Part shown: positions 44,646-57,134 of the stretch, in pieces
Position numbering within the stretch: the stretch's first letter is position 1
How the letters are laid out: each line of letters starts with the position of its first letter
From: Macrocystis pyrifera
Taxonomy: Eukaryota; Sar; Phaeophyceae; Laminariales; Laminariaceae
DNA: 64,000 nucleotides
NCBI GenBank assembly: GCA_031763025.1
Contig: JASSKH010000010.1
Location: 14,780,085 to 14,844,084, forward strand
Reading direction: 5' to 3'
The notes under the pieces: generated by a model
The model's input: only the letters and a program-made list of their open reading frames with translations
Database searches by the model: none
Told to the model about the DNA's origin: nothing
Made by a program: the position numbers and the translations under genes

Positions 44646-47600
44646 ATGTTCGCAAAGAGCGTCACTACCTCGTTTCTAGCAGGAAATCTCCCTCTTTGGG
44701 GGTTCAAGAACACGGCACTCCGAGGTACCACCACCATGACGAAGACGCTCTCGACTAACCAGAATACGCACGGCTTCAAGTGGCATCGATCGATGCTCCG
44801 CTGTAAGGTATGTCGTAGTTGCACTTTGCACAGATCACAATCTATCTCTGTTGTTCCTGTATAACAAGATCATCTACAGTTTTACGTACGTCAGCGTGTA
44901 GATGCTACAGCAGCAGTAGACTTGATGTTACCAGGTACCGGGTATGAAATACCAAGTACTGCTGTGCGATAGCTGTAACATACAGATACATACGCAGATC
45001 CCACCCGGCAAGCATATGCGCAAGAGACCACCCGACAAACATTATTTTAGATCGTGTACAGGCGTAGATCGTCATGTCACTGCTGTAACTTGCTGTAACC
45101 CCCTTGGGACTTCAGAGGGGTAAAATGACGGTAGGAAGCTAGAAACTGCTGTGACGATTTCAGCAACAACCTTTCCGTGATGACTGATGGAGGGAATGAA
45201 TACAAAATTGTTGTCCGAGTTGCAACTAAAGGACTCGTACGGTATGTACGGATTGTTGAGTAGCCCCTGTGCTCCGGGCGCCCTTGTTGTTGTTGCCGAG
45301 GGGGATAGCCCGATGCTCGGCGGAAAAGAAAGACGAAATAAACCCTATAAACAACCCGTACCCTTGTCGTGGCTGAGGAGCCCTGTTGATGATATGAAAT
45401 GTATTGAAGCTGGACTTGATAGCAGCGGTGGCGGTGGCGTGTTAGCCCCTGGGTGGACGGACCCCCTTTTGTACGGTAGCTGATTAACCCCGGTTTAGTA
45501 GTTTGGATTGAAGGACGCGGAGTCCTGGACACGGAGTCCTCGACACGGAGTCGTCGACACGGAGTCGGGAAAGGAAGTAGATTACAAGAAGAAGTAGCAA
45601 GCCACAGCGTACGTCACAGACACATGCGGCCTAAAACACAATTCAGGGGTAAAGATGGTATCCCGATCGTAGATCCACTCAGACACGAAACCCCCCCGAA
45701 TCTCCGCAATACCTCACGGGATATTTCCTCTCAAGATAATCTGACAATGCTGTGAGTATACTTTTCAGCCCCCCTGCTCGCGACATTGTCATGATTTCGA
45801 CCCGAATCTTCAACTCTTCGTCAAATTGTCATACCGGAAATCATACTTGTACTCATTCAATACAGAAAACAACGTTCTCACTATCATTCAAATCATTCCT
45901 CAATCAATACCAAAAATAAATTCCAAGAAAATCAAACCATCCTCGCATCCTGGAATTCAAAAATATTTCGAACAGAGAAAATAACTCCAACGATTCAAAC
46001 ATTGTTTTCGAAACCTACCCAAATCGTCAATGTAAAACGGCAATTCTGCGAGGTTTCATCAATCCTAAAATGTAGTCCCTTTTCAAAATCGCCAGGGTAA
46101 AACGGCAATTCTTCATTTCTTCAAATATCCAATTTCGTGAAATCGCATGGTAAAACGCCAATTTCACGTCAAGGTATCAAAACTAAAAAATATAGATTGC
46201 GCAGTGGAAACCACCCTTGTAAAACGGTAATTTCATGTTATCCTCCACAAACTGCGCTCCAACAGAACCAGAAAAAAACATGCGGTGTCACCAAGTGAAA
46301 ACGGTGAACCCGACAAACTCCATAAAATCACGAACACTTAATCCTCCATCTGAAAACAAAAACTGTCATCCGAAAAATCACCTCAAATTCATCACAAAAT
46401 TCCGGTGGAACTCAAACTCTCTCTCAGGCAACGGCTTCGTGAGAAAGTCTGCGTGCTGGTACCTCGAAGCTACGTGAATAATTTCCAATTCCTTCCTCTC
46501 CACTAGCTCCCTCAGAAAGTGGTGCCGCACGTCAATGTGCTTCGAGTTCGAATTCGAAATCGGATGCTTCGCGATCTGAATCGCCCCCCTCGTTATCCTC
46601 AAACAAAGGAATGCACGGCATACCAGCCTTCGGCAACATGAACCGCCATACCTGCCTCAGAAACAAAATATCGTGCGCAACCATAGCCATGCTCACATAC
46701 TCTGCCTGCGTCGTAGATGTTGTCACACAATTCTGCGTCTTCGAGATACAGCTGACCGGCCCCCCCGCACACAGAATCACTCCTCCTGACACCGACCTCC
46801 TGTCTGCTGCCTTGCTTGCGTAGTCAGCGTCTGCAAATGCAACCAAGTTCAGCCCCTCGACAGTACCTCTCTGAAATGAAATACCAAAATGGCTCGTCCT
46901 CACTGCATACCCCAGGATATTGAGCGCCGCATTCCAGTGAATCAGTTTCGGCGAACTGCAATACCTCGCTACTGCCCGTACTGCGTTCAAAAGATCGGGT
47001 CTGGTCAACCGAGCGACCCACAGAAGCGATCCGACCAATTGTCGAAAAGGTTCGTTCACCTCCGGCTCATCTACATCAAACTCCCAAAGTCTGTACGTCG
47101 TGCTCAACGGCGTACTTTTCCCCCACGTAACACCGTATTCTCCTGCCAGGTTGTCGACGTATGTCTTCTGGGAAATCGTCAATCTTCCTGCCTCCCTGTC
47201 TCTCTCGTAATAGCACCCGGAATACCACGTCAAATCCCCCAAGTTCTTCACTGGAACCAATTTGTTCAGGTCTTCCTTGAACTGATCACACCTTGCCTGT
47301 TCTCCCACTGCAAAAATGTCGTCGACGTGAACCACCAAGAGCAAAACGACTTTTCCTTCCTCAATCAGACGAAACACACATGGATCTGCCAGGCACTGTT
47401 CGAAACTCAGACGCAAAAGACATTTCTTCAACTTCGCAAACCACTGCCTGGATGCCTGCCTCAACCCGTAAAGACTCTTGCCCAAATTCACGATCTTCCC
47501 CGACAACGCACCACATCCCTGCGGTAAACGCATGAACACCTCTTCCTCGAGTTCCGCTCGGACGAAAGCCTGATCAACATCCAGGTGAAACAACCCCAAG

Positions 47601-50600
47601 TCAAGCTCACACGCCAAGGCTGCCAGCAAACGAACACACGACACATCTACAGTAGGTGCATACAGTTCCCCAAAATCCAAGAATTCTCTCTGCATATCAC
47701 CTCTGGCAACAAGTCTCGCCTTCGCTTTCACAGGCCAACCGAACGCATCAACCTTCCAGTCAAACACCCATTTCGACCCGATACAATTGTCTATCTGCTG
47801 TTGCTCCGGCACAGGCTCGAAAACCTGTCCTTCAGCCAACCCGTGAATTTCTCTCTGCATGGCATCTGAAAACTGCACCGAATGATCACCCTGCACGGCA
47901 TCCCTGTAACTTTTCGGCACGTGAAGGTCACTCGCGTGTCAAGTGGGCATTTCGGGACGCTGAAGAGGCGGAACCTCGTCACGAATGACCGCATCGATAT
48001 GCTCCCTCGTCGCACAGGCAGTCCTCTCCCACGCCGCCATCACGTTCGGCCCGACCTGAGGAGCAAGACCCAAACGGTGCCCATCTCCCGGCGAAGACTC
48101 CGGCAGCGGCGAGTTTACGGCCCCATCCACCATCGGGGAAAGCATCCTCTGCTCCGCGATCGCCCGTGCTTGCAGCCGAGTGCGCCCTTGAATCCGACGA
48201 TCCCCTTCACCCCCGACCTGTCTCATAGCATGCGGAGTGAGAGGCGGAAATCTCGCGGCAGCTGCCGGCGGCGGGCGCTGTTGCCGCGACGACGCCGCCG
48301 GCGTCGGCTCAGATGATGATGAACCACCAAGCGAAGAAGCTCCATGGATCGGGGACGGAGACCATGCCGGAAGCGGGTGCGAGCCGGACGACGGCGCTCC
48401 CGATGCTTGCTGCGGCGACGGCGCCGGCGATGACGCGGCCGGCGCAGAAGACGGCGAAGCTCCTCTGGGCAGCGGCATGGCTCCGAACCTGGGCGGCTCC
48501 ACGGACAACGGCGACGGCGCGGCGGCCCTGAACGGCGGCGGAGCGGCAGGCCCTTGCGGCGGCACGAACTGGATCTGGAAACCTGGGTGCGGGGGCGGCG
48601 CAGGCGCGGAAGGGGAGAGAGGGACACCGACTCCACGTGAATTCCCCCCCCCCCCGACGACGGCAGCGACGCCCACGATACGTTGCTCGTGTAGCAAACA
48701 TGCCCCGTGCGCGCCTTCACGACCTTGACGCAGCAGTCCGCGTGGTTGTCGCCTCCGTTCAGGTAGTGGCAGACGACGGCCTGGTCCTCCATCTTGTTCC
48801 GCCGCTCGACGCGCATGTATCCTCGCTGGAAAAACGGCAGGACACGGAAAGGCCCCTTCTTCCCGGTGAACAGCTCCTGCGGCGACCGGCGGCCCTCGTT
48901 TGCGGTCGTCCCCGACTGGTTGAACGCCTCCGTCGCCCATTTTGCAGACTCGGCCCACAGCTTGTCGCCGCGCTCGTCGAGGCCGGGGATGTTCGAGAAA
49001 CCCCCAGGCCCGACGAGCGCGGCGACAAGCTGTGGGCCGAGTCTGCAAAATGGGCGACGGAGGCGTTCAACCAGTCGGGGACGACCGCAAACGAGGGCCG
49101 CCGGTCGCCGCAGGAGCTGTTCACCGGGAAGAAGGGGCCTTTCCGTGTCCTGCCGTTTTTCCAGCGAGGATACATGCGCGTCGAGCGGCGGAACAAGATG
49201 GAGGACCAGGCCGTCGTCTGCCACTACCTGAACGGAGGCGACAACCACGCGGACTGCTGCGTCAAGGTCGTGAAGGCGCGCACGGGGCATGTTTGCTACA
49301 CGAGCAACGTATCGTGGGCGTCGCTGCCGTCGTCGGGGGGGGGGAATTCACGTGGAGTCGGTGTCCCTCTCTCCCCTTCCGCGCCTGCGCCGCCCCCGCA
49401 CCCAGGTTTCCAGATCCAGTTCGTGCCGCCGCAAGGGCCTGCCGCTCCGCCGCCGTTCAGGGCCGCCGCGCCGTCGCCGTTGTCCGTGGAGCCGCCCAGG
49501 TTCGGAGCCATGCCGCTGCCCAGAGGAGCTTCGCCGTCTTCTGCGCCGGCCGCGTCATCGCCGGCGCCGTCGCCGCAGCAAGCATCGGGAGCGCCGTCGT
49601 CCGGCTCGCACCCGCTTCCGGCATGGTCTCCGTCCCCGATCCATGGAGCTTCTTCGCTTGGTGGTTCATCATCATCTGAGCCGACGCCGGCGGCGTCGTC
49701 GCGGCTGGGAGCCCTCAGCAAGGATGGAGGATTTTTGTGTCACAGTACAGAGAAGGATATGACATGGAGGGAGAGCGTTTAGAGAGGGAATGGAACGAGT
49801 TGTGGCAGGGCGATGGTGAAGATGTCTTGGAATACCTTATAGCGTGTTGAGTAGCCCCTGTGCTCCGGGCGCCCTTGTTGTTGTTGCCGAGGGGGATAGC
49901 CCGATGCTCGGCGGAAAAGAAAGACGAAATAAACCCTATAAACAACCCGTACCCTTGTCGTGGCTGAGGAGCCCTGTTGATGATATGAAATGTATTGAAG
50001 CTGGACTTGATAGCAGCGGTGGCGGTGGCGTGTTAGCCCCTGGGTGGACGGACCCCCTTTTGTACGGTAGCTGATTAACCCCGGTTTAGTAGTTTGGATT
50101 GAAGGACGCGGAGTCCTGGACACGGAGTCCTCGACACGGAGTCGTCGACACGGAGTCGGGAAAGGAAGTAGATTACAAGAAGAAGTAGCAAGCCACAGCG
50201 TACGTCACAGACACATGCGGCCTAAAACACAATTCAGGGGTAAAGATGGTATCCCGATCGTAGATCCACTCAGACACGAAACCCCCCCGAATCTCCGCAA
50301 TACCTCACGGGATATTTCCTCTCAAGATAATCTGACAATGCTGTGAGTATACTTTTCACGGATGCAACACGATCCTACCCGTACTGCTGGGTGCTGACGC
50401 TGCTCTATAGCTCCTGGACAGTTCATACACCGACGCTTTCATTGACTTGGTCGCTATCGCAGGGTGCGGTCTCCTCCTGCCCCGAAAGGTCATTATTAAT
50501 GGTCAATACCGATACGTATTCATTACCTGGGATATTGGGATTTGCCTCGATTCAAGTTGACTTCAGGACTGGATAATGTTACAGGCCAACCAATGATTTT

Positions 50601-53600
50601 CTTTTTTTTCGACCAATCGGATTTGGCAAACGGTGACCAATAGGATAACCTTCCACAGCTAGAGCAGGGTCTACTGCTGCGGCAGCCGCCTTTGCTTTGA
50701 TCTGCTTATTTTTAGTTGTTGGCAGTACTCGTAAGATCATGTAGAGCCGATGGTAGTCGCTTTGCTTTGAATACACACTGCCGCTTTGGGCTGCGCAGAC
50801 TCGACTGGACCGATGCTTGGTCCCGACAAGTATTTCATTATCACACCATTGCCGGTAACGAACGCTAGATGTCGAGTTGCGCGCATCCTTTAAGCATTTA
50901 CCCTTGCGCTCCTCCGGCGTCCGTTTGTTTGTCCAGGATCCCACTGCCAGCGTCAAGTACTACGAGGAACGATTCGGAATGAAGCTAGTGGACGTGTACC
51001 ACAGCCCCACCCTAGGGAAAAGCACCTACTACCTTGCCTCCGTCAGAAAGGGGGAGGAGTGGCCTGAGCCCGGCACAGTGCAGGCGAGTATTCTCGCAAC
51101 AAAGGTCCGAGAACGATTCATTCAACCGATTGACTCCGTCTGTGTGAAGCGCGAAACGCATGAACGTCGGGATCTTATTCACGGCCGCACACCACCAGGG
51201 AAACTCTTTCTGACGAATATCTTATCCTGTTTAACCTCTCATCGTGGTTGTTGAGGACTGGGTGTACTTTTCACCTGGGGGGTTGTAGATCCGGAGCTCT
51301 CAGAACTTCTCGTGCTGCCAATGTCTAGGAGTCCTCCTTGTGTCTTTAGAGTCTGAGGCCCCAGAATCGCAACCGTTTTGTCTGTTACACAGGTGACCTT
51401 TGAGACGGCCACACGCCGTAAGACCGGTTGAAACTTTGCCACGCCACTCCCTGAAGGCGGCATGCGGTGCACGTTTTTACTCTTTTGGAACCCAGAGACA
51501 ACTACAGTATGTACCAAACAAATGAGATGTTTGGTCTTATCAACCGCCTAATGTATAGTTTGTTGTGCCAGCGCGCAACATTACAAGTGGCGCCATGATA
51601 CACCCGTGTCGTATGGTTCTAGCTCTTTCCCTTGTAGTTCGGTTTCTGAATACCATGGTATATCGCTTCCCAGCCAATCGGCGGGCGATGCTGCTGTAGG
51701 CGTCACTTTTCGTATTTCCCCTTTATATTATAATCAAGTCCCTAAAGGGCTAGTTGCGGACAAGACGCCAACAAGTAGAACTGCTGTAGTCGATGCTCGC
51801 GTTTCCTCCGCCTCAAGCAGGACGAAGACGTCATAACACAAACACGTGTTTTCGTGAAATAATACCTGACAGATCAGGCCCACGAGAGGTTGTTCGACAT
51901 GGATTACTCCTGTGTTGAGCTTGAGCACGAGCACGGCGCGGAGAACAATCCCGACCTGCAGTACTCTAGCGGAAACGACGAGCCGCACCGAGGGTTTGGG
52001 CACCTGGCTCTCCTTACCGACGATGTGTACAAAGCCAGCGAGGAACTTGAGAAGGCTGGAGTATCTTTCAAGAAAAAGCCAGGTGACGGGATAGCCCCAT
52101 GCATGTGATGTGTACCTGAAGCTGCCGCGTTTAATCGTTTTACTACTGCCAAATTCATCCCGCAATAATTCCAACCACCTGGTACGTGGTTTGCCCCCAA
52201 CAACGCGCGTACATTTTGAAAAGGATTGACCTTTACATGGGGAGGGAGTGCTGTGCGGATGGTAGATGTTGACTTGCTTTAGGGTTGGTTCATTCTACTA
52301 CTCGCACTGCTGTGATGTCGCCCTTCGCGTGTACGCTTGCAGTTTCTATGCGTACTGTTGCTTACTTACAGTCCTTCGCGTGCAGATTATTACTGGTACA
52401 CCTTATTCGCTTGCAGTTTCTTGCTTAAATACGCAAGCTAGTGTCTTGGCCGTCTTACGTGTGTTGTGCAGATGAGGGACGGATGAAAGGCTTAGCATTC
52501 GCGTACGACCCCGACGGATACTGGATCGAGCTGGTGTCGAGGAACAAAGAAGCTGGACACCCCGAGACATACAACCTGGGTCAAACAATGCTTCGCATTA
52601 AAGACGTCGAGAAGTCTTTGGACTTTTACACCGGCGAAGGCGGGATGGGAATGACCAAGGTAAGCAAGCGACTCTAGCTCCTACGAACCGATACCCCCGA
52701 GGGTACATGTCGTATACGATACTGCCGCTTTTCATCGCGGGCTCGATCGTCGGAAGTCCTTGGTAGCACTTGGTTCCTGCATGTTTAAAATCGCGAACAT
52801 TCCACACATTTGGCATACGACGTATGAGATATATGATCGCCATTTCATGATATATATGGACGATCTAACCTATGACTAAATCGTCATCTGTCCAATGTGT
52901 GGAACATTCAAACGCCTCAGAAACTAGAGGTGGAGGCGTTTCTCGCTAGAGTGTCTCCCATTGTATCAATAAGCACGGGATATATCACTGTCCCCGGTGC
53001 TGCAACCCATGTGAACCAAAAAGTAATACCCTCATTTTTTCGTGGTGATGCCTCGTGCTGTAGGTGTGTGAGCTCCACTTCGAAAGCTTCAGCCTGTACT
53101 TCCTGCAGTCCTTGTCTTCTGAAGAAATTTCTTCGTTGCCTGCCCCTGACTCACCCTCGGCGTACGAGAGAATGGGCCGATCGTGGGCTCCAGTGTTGGA
53201 GCTGACGCACAACCACGGGACGGAGAGCGATGCGGCGTTTTCGTACCACGATGGAAACACGGAGCCGAAGGTGCGTATGGCAACCGCCCTCGCGAACTGT
53301 TGGCGGCCTTCGCTCGGATTCTTGGATTCAGCCCAAAATTGGGAAGGGATAGTTTGTGCCGTTTGTGACCACGGGCTGGTTTCAGGGGAATGCACCATTG
53401 GGAAAACATGATCATCATGCCGTTGTGGGGAGTTATGTTTACACCTTTACGATGCTGTCATTGGCGCAAAGCCGTCAATGAACGAATGCCTCAGCAACTG
53501 TGAGAACATCATGATCATTATCATCATGCCGTTGTGTGGAGTTATGTTTTACGATGCTGACAATGCTGGAAACGCGTGAAGTGAAAGAGCGCCACTTTTG

Positions 53601-54071
53601 GATAAAAAGAGCGCCACTTTTGGATAATTCCGGCATTTTCACAGAGACTGTGCAACCCCGTTCAAGTTCGGAGGCATTTGCATTGTGTGCGAACATGACG
53701 AACCCTCTGAAATAACCACCCGTGCACGGGACACCTCTCGCCTATCTCCAACACCTGTTTTCCCTTTTTTTTTCTTTTTTTTTTATCCTACAGCGGATCT
53801 GTAAAAATAAAGCTTAAGCTCACCACACTTCCACGTTCCAATTTCGTGTCGTGTGTCAATTTAGCCCTTTTCCCTCGCACGCACACAATGCCAGGGTTTC
53901 GGGTTTTTGGGGTTCATCGTTGACGACTTCGATGGAGCGTCCAAGTGCCTTAGAGCTAGGGGGGCTAAGCAGATCCCGGAGCCGACGATCTACGAGGGGA
54001 AGTTGGCTCGCTTTGTGGACCCGGACGGCTACCACGTGCAGCTGGCACTCCGTAAAGCTGTGCTCGAGTAG
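44646..54071 (+). CDS. Two-domain glyoxalase I (lactoylglutathione lyase), complete six-exon gene
   Basis: Exons 44646-44807, 50937-51083, 51878-52082, 52472-52659, 53064-53270, 53895-54071 (TAG); all junctions in phase, 361 residues. Intron 2 starts with GC (CAG|GCGAGT). The enzyme isomerises the methylglyoxal-glutathione hemithioacetal to S-lactoylglutathione. Two glyoxalase folds: about residues 43-200 ([20 protein letters not shown] ... VELEHEHG ... RGFGHLAL ... [10 protein letters not shown]) and 205-356 ([18 protein letters not shown] ... [11 protein letters not shown] ... DPDGYHVQL). Ligands for one metal site are present (Gln209, Glu280, His145, Glu191); at the other only Glu117 remains, with Arg48, Phe307 and Gln352 at the remaining positions, so a single active site is predicted, as known for some plant enzymes. 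Residues 1-30 look like an organelle-targeting peptide; a second ATG at 44736 could start a cytosolic form. Intron 1 holds a copia element. Confidence 0.9.
45254..45767 (-). repeat. LTR of the copia element (3' LTR in element orientation)
   Basis: 514 bases starting TGTTGAGTAG and ending ACTTTTCA on the plus strand, preceded by CGGAT. Contains a short internal array of GACACGGAGTC units (45517-45570). Confidence 0.9.
46025..46240 (-). repeat. Four-fold short repeat next to the copia 3' LTR
   Basis: GTAAAACGGCAATT-type words occur at about 46032, 46091, 46149 and 46218, each with a TC(A/G)..AATCG-like stretch before it. They sit between the RNase H end and the 3' LTR, where a regulatory or structural role in the element is possible but not shown. 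Confidence 0.6.
49845..50358 (-). repeat. LTR of the copia element (5' LTR in element orientation)
   Basis: Same 514 bases as 45254-45767, followed by the target-site copy CGGAT at 50359-50363. Confidence 0.9.
52855..52915 (+). repeat. GATAGATCAT repeat, diverged copy
   Basis: GATCTAACCTATGACTAAAT then CATCTGTCCAATGTGTGGAA, similar to the CCATCTATCTGTCCAACGTG core at 20057-20294. In intron 4 of the glyoxalase gene. Confidence 0.35.
53395..53630 (+). repeat. Direct repeats in the last glyoxalase intron
   Basis: GAAAACATGATCATCATGCCGTTGTG (about 53400) recurs as GAGAACATCATGATC..ATCATGCCGTTGTG (about 53502), and AAAGAGCGCCACTTTTGGAT occurs twice in tandem (53584 and 53606). Confidence 0.65.
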
Positions 54072-55363
54072 TTTGAGGCTTGAGTCGAAGCCATGTCCTT
54101 TACTTATGATACAGTATCAGCATTTTGTGGTAATATTGTTGGTTGCTTTATCGGGCGCGGCCCTAAACGTGAGGGTCATGCGCTACATGAGGGGCGGTCG
54201 ACCATGGTCGTGACTGGGTTTCGACCTATTCCAGACTTGAATGCCAGACGTTTTTTCGATTGCCGCTGCCGAAAAAAACGGAACTGTGGCTCTCATGCAC
54301 CACCAGGAATGTGTCCGAGACCTTGCACTACCCGGACAATGTTTTTCTGGTATCGTTTTGCAAGTGAAACGTCCCAGGCACGCACTGCTATATCTCAGGG
54401 CCTGTTGGTTTTGGTACTGTTGTCAACAGGACAAGCAAAGCGCCGGCCTCGATGTCAAAAGAAACCAAGCACCGTTAATCGCCTCAAACGGCCGAACCGT
54501 GCACACTCACCGTCAAATCTAGTTAGTTGCCGAATTGACTCGCAGAAGACATTGTCGCGAATCGAATGATATTTGGGTTATCATACTTTACCTGATGCTT
54601 GCTTTGTCGTGGCACGCAGCGCTGCTACAACATCGACACAAGTCACAAGGCGTGGTGGACACCACGGATATATTCTATGCACGGCGAGGAATTCGCGAGG
54701 AAACAAGCCATCGCTCGGAGGGTCAATGAAACCACTGAACGTAGCATTCAAGTATTGACAATAGCTGTCCTCTACCCAGCAATTGCAACGTCAAACATGT
54801 GTATTTTTTAAGGGTTTATACTGGTATCGTCACACCCCGGTGGGCCAGCTCACAAAATGGTTATCAACGATGTTTCGATACTAATCGACGAACGCAGAAA
54901 CTGTCAAACTTTCAAAACCGTACATGGTGAGTAGTCTTGAAATTGGCAGACACCACAGATGCGGAATTGTGGTGAGCCTACCTTTTACTGGGGTCTGGTA
55001 TGTACGTACCAGGTACACCCGCCCGCCACAAAACAAAAAAAGCACACACTCAGTCGTCAGGGTACCTGCCAACTACAGCGATCAATAAATTCCACACACG
55101 CCACGATTCGCCCCGCATGTGCAACCGATGCATGGGTGGTACCATGACCATGCCACGAAAAAAAATAATAGTGTAGAACCCTGCCGAGTGCGCACGCAAC
55201 GTGGCATCAATCGCGTTTTTTTTTATCGGTCGAAGGGTCGGTTTCCTTGTCGCATGCATCGGTTTGCATCGCCAAGGGCAACATCAAAAATCTCCCCCTC
55301 CTCGATGAAATTCATCCACCGCACACGTTCCCCGTAGATGCCTGTCAGTGAAAAGCACGGTCG

Positions 55364-55461
55364 ATGCGAAGGGTGGTGTGTGGATGGGGGGTTGTTTCAG
55401 GATGGTGTGATCGATGTGGAGGGCGGTGTGTAGATGGGTGGTTGTTTCAAGACGGTGCCCA
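55364..55461 (+). repeat. Tandem repeat, 50-bp period, two copies
   Basis: GATG.GAAGGGTGGTGTGTGG and GATGTGGAGGGCGGTGTGTA start two copies that both run to GGTTGTTTCA(A/G)GA.GGTG. Confidence 0.65.
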
Positions 55462-55985
55462 TCCCGAAGTCCCTTGTTTACGTATGACACGAAACGACCG
55501 CCCCCTACAAGTGAAGGAAGGGTGACTATTCGCATGAATCTCAAGTCCCATAAGAGCGAACACTGCGATGAGACGTGTGCTTTCGGCGCGCGGCATTCGC
55601 TGGGATGCTGTGCTCATGTCGGCGAAAACTCTGATGCTTTCCTATTAACAGTATTAGTCAACATCCGTTGCTGGGGAGAGTGGGGTATATATAAGCGGTG
55701 CGGTGTTGTTTCTTGGAACCGACATGTCGTGAGATAGACCCTGAGACCTGCAGACTAAACGGTTCTTCTGGTCGATGCGCACACATGGATACCACTGGCC
55801 CCATACATCACCGTCGTACTCCGCCGCTTCCCGCAATGTTAATATGCGTATTTTCAGCCCGCGGCATCGCTGGGATGCAATGTTCAACTTAAAAGTAAAA
55901 CTCTGATGCTATCACGTCGACAACTCACCACAGCTCTTCTGAATGGAAAATTAAGAAAGCGGTGTATAGACTAAGCGGTGCGTCT

Positions 55986-56068
55986 GTTCGAATATAGAGG
56001 ATAAACCACTGAGCTACTAAGTCAGCGCTGACTTGGTAGCTCAGAGGTATAACCTAAATATTTCGAAC
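55986..56068. repeat. Palindrome with tRNA-like arms
   Basis: Two arms of about 40 bases meet at AGCGCT (56024-56029). Each arm reads, in opposite directions, GACTTGGTAGCTCAGAGGT-like (tRNA A-box) and ends near GTTCGAA (B-box-like). Not a working tRNA; more likely a head-to-head pair of tRNA-derived repeats. Confidence 0.5.
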
Positions 56069-56307
56069 AAATATATTATATATATATAGAAGTACATTTT
56101 GGGCTCGATACGTCCTCCCGCCGATAACATCCTCCGGGGTTGATCAAGTCCCTGATCAGCGCCTGGTTTTTCCTTCATATTTCCCCCCCTCTCTAGTCGT
56201 GTGCTCTTCTACTGAAGCAGTGGTTCACTCCACTTTCGATTCTCTGGTCGAGTGTTTTTTATCGTGGTTCTCTCCATCCTCGAGAGAAAAAGCGGAAACA
56301 CGACGTC

Positions 56308-56392
56308 TGGCGGGACCTGAACCCCGGACTTCTTTTGCTCGTTTTTAAAGGTCAAACCACTGAGATATTCAGTCAACGCTGACTTGTGTTCC
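56308..56392 (-). repeat. tRNA-like relic
   Basis: On the minus strand TATCTCAGTGGTTTGACC (A-box-like), then after about 20 bases CCGGGGTTCAGGTCCCG (T-arm with a four-base stem). The other half (CAGTCAACGCTGACTTG) repeats the centre of the palindrome at 55986-56068. Probably a SINE-type relic. Confidence 0.45.
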
Positions 56393-56910
56393 GAACAACG
56401 TCATGTTCTTGTCACCAGCACATGGCGAGATAGACCACCAAGCGTTCGTTCTTCTGGTCGATGCGCAAAAACGGACAACATGGGCCCCTGACACCACCGT
56501 TGCACTCCGCCGCTACCTGACAGCAGTTCAGTTTTGTAAAAAACATTCACCCACTCACCGCGAACACCGGGTATACACGTGAGGAGCAGATTACCAAGCG
56601 GAGGTCATGAGGTACTGGTTAATCGCGAGGGCGATTCCAACCCTGGCCCGTGTATCACGCCCGTCAGAGTCACCGCCAGCAAGTTGTATGTACGCTCATA
56701 CGATTGGTGCAATAGTGGAGACCGGAACTGCCTGCACGCGGTCAACAGATAAAACAAAATCGGGCAGTCGGTGGGGCCGGCTGTATGACCACAATAAAAA
56801 TCGTGCAATCATGCCTGATGGGCTGTCACGCGAACTTCGGAAATATTGTATACGAGCCTCATTATTAGGGCCCATCTTATCGAGGACTTTTGGTTCGTTC
56901 AATCGTGACT

Positions 56911-57134
56911 ACACAGGTCGCAATTTCACGTAGAGTACATAGATATAAACTTGCCCTGAGGGACCGCCAGGCCGCTAGGGGAAGGGAGGAAGAAGCCGGA
57001 GGAATGCGGCCAATGACATGGGGATGGAACGTCGATGAGGAATATAATATAGTGTACTGGTAGATAAAATGAAATGTTGTGGGGAATGGGAATTTGGAAA
57101 CGACAGGAAGAGAAGTGTATGAGGGATACTACTG
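56911..57134 (+). mobile_element. LINE-like 3' relic, second copy
   Basis: Matches 10588-10812 throughout (TTGCCCTGAGGGACCGCCAG, AGAAGCCGGAGGAATGCGGC) and ends at the same GAGGGATACTACTG. It encodes only the last basic residues of the element's protein. Confidence 0.7.

Larger units (their letters stand above)
45254..50358 (-). mobile_element. Ty1/copia LTR retrotransposon in intron 1 of the glyoxalase gene
   Basis: Fossil element on the minus strand. LTRs of 514 bases at 45254-45767 and 49845-50358, TG...CA ends, identical by eye, flanked by the 5-base duplication CGGAT, so the insertion is recent. A purine-rich tract (GCAGGGGGG on the minus strand) abuts the 3' LTR at 45768. Parts seen: an integrase-type region (about 48700-49300), then copia reverse transcriptase and RNase H (about 47920-46380, with LVVHVDDIF and ADADYAS). 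A large inverted repeat (arms about 0.7 kb, roughly 48295-48990 and 49012-49708) lies in the integrase-side half. The element looks broken, with a few breaks, in spite of its youth. Confidence 0.9.

Noticed and set aside
48223-49782. Several overlapping Pro/Arg-rich frames on both strands
   Set aside because: They are shadows produced by the inverted repeat inside the copia element, not separate genes.
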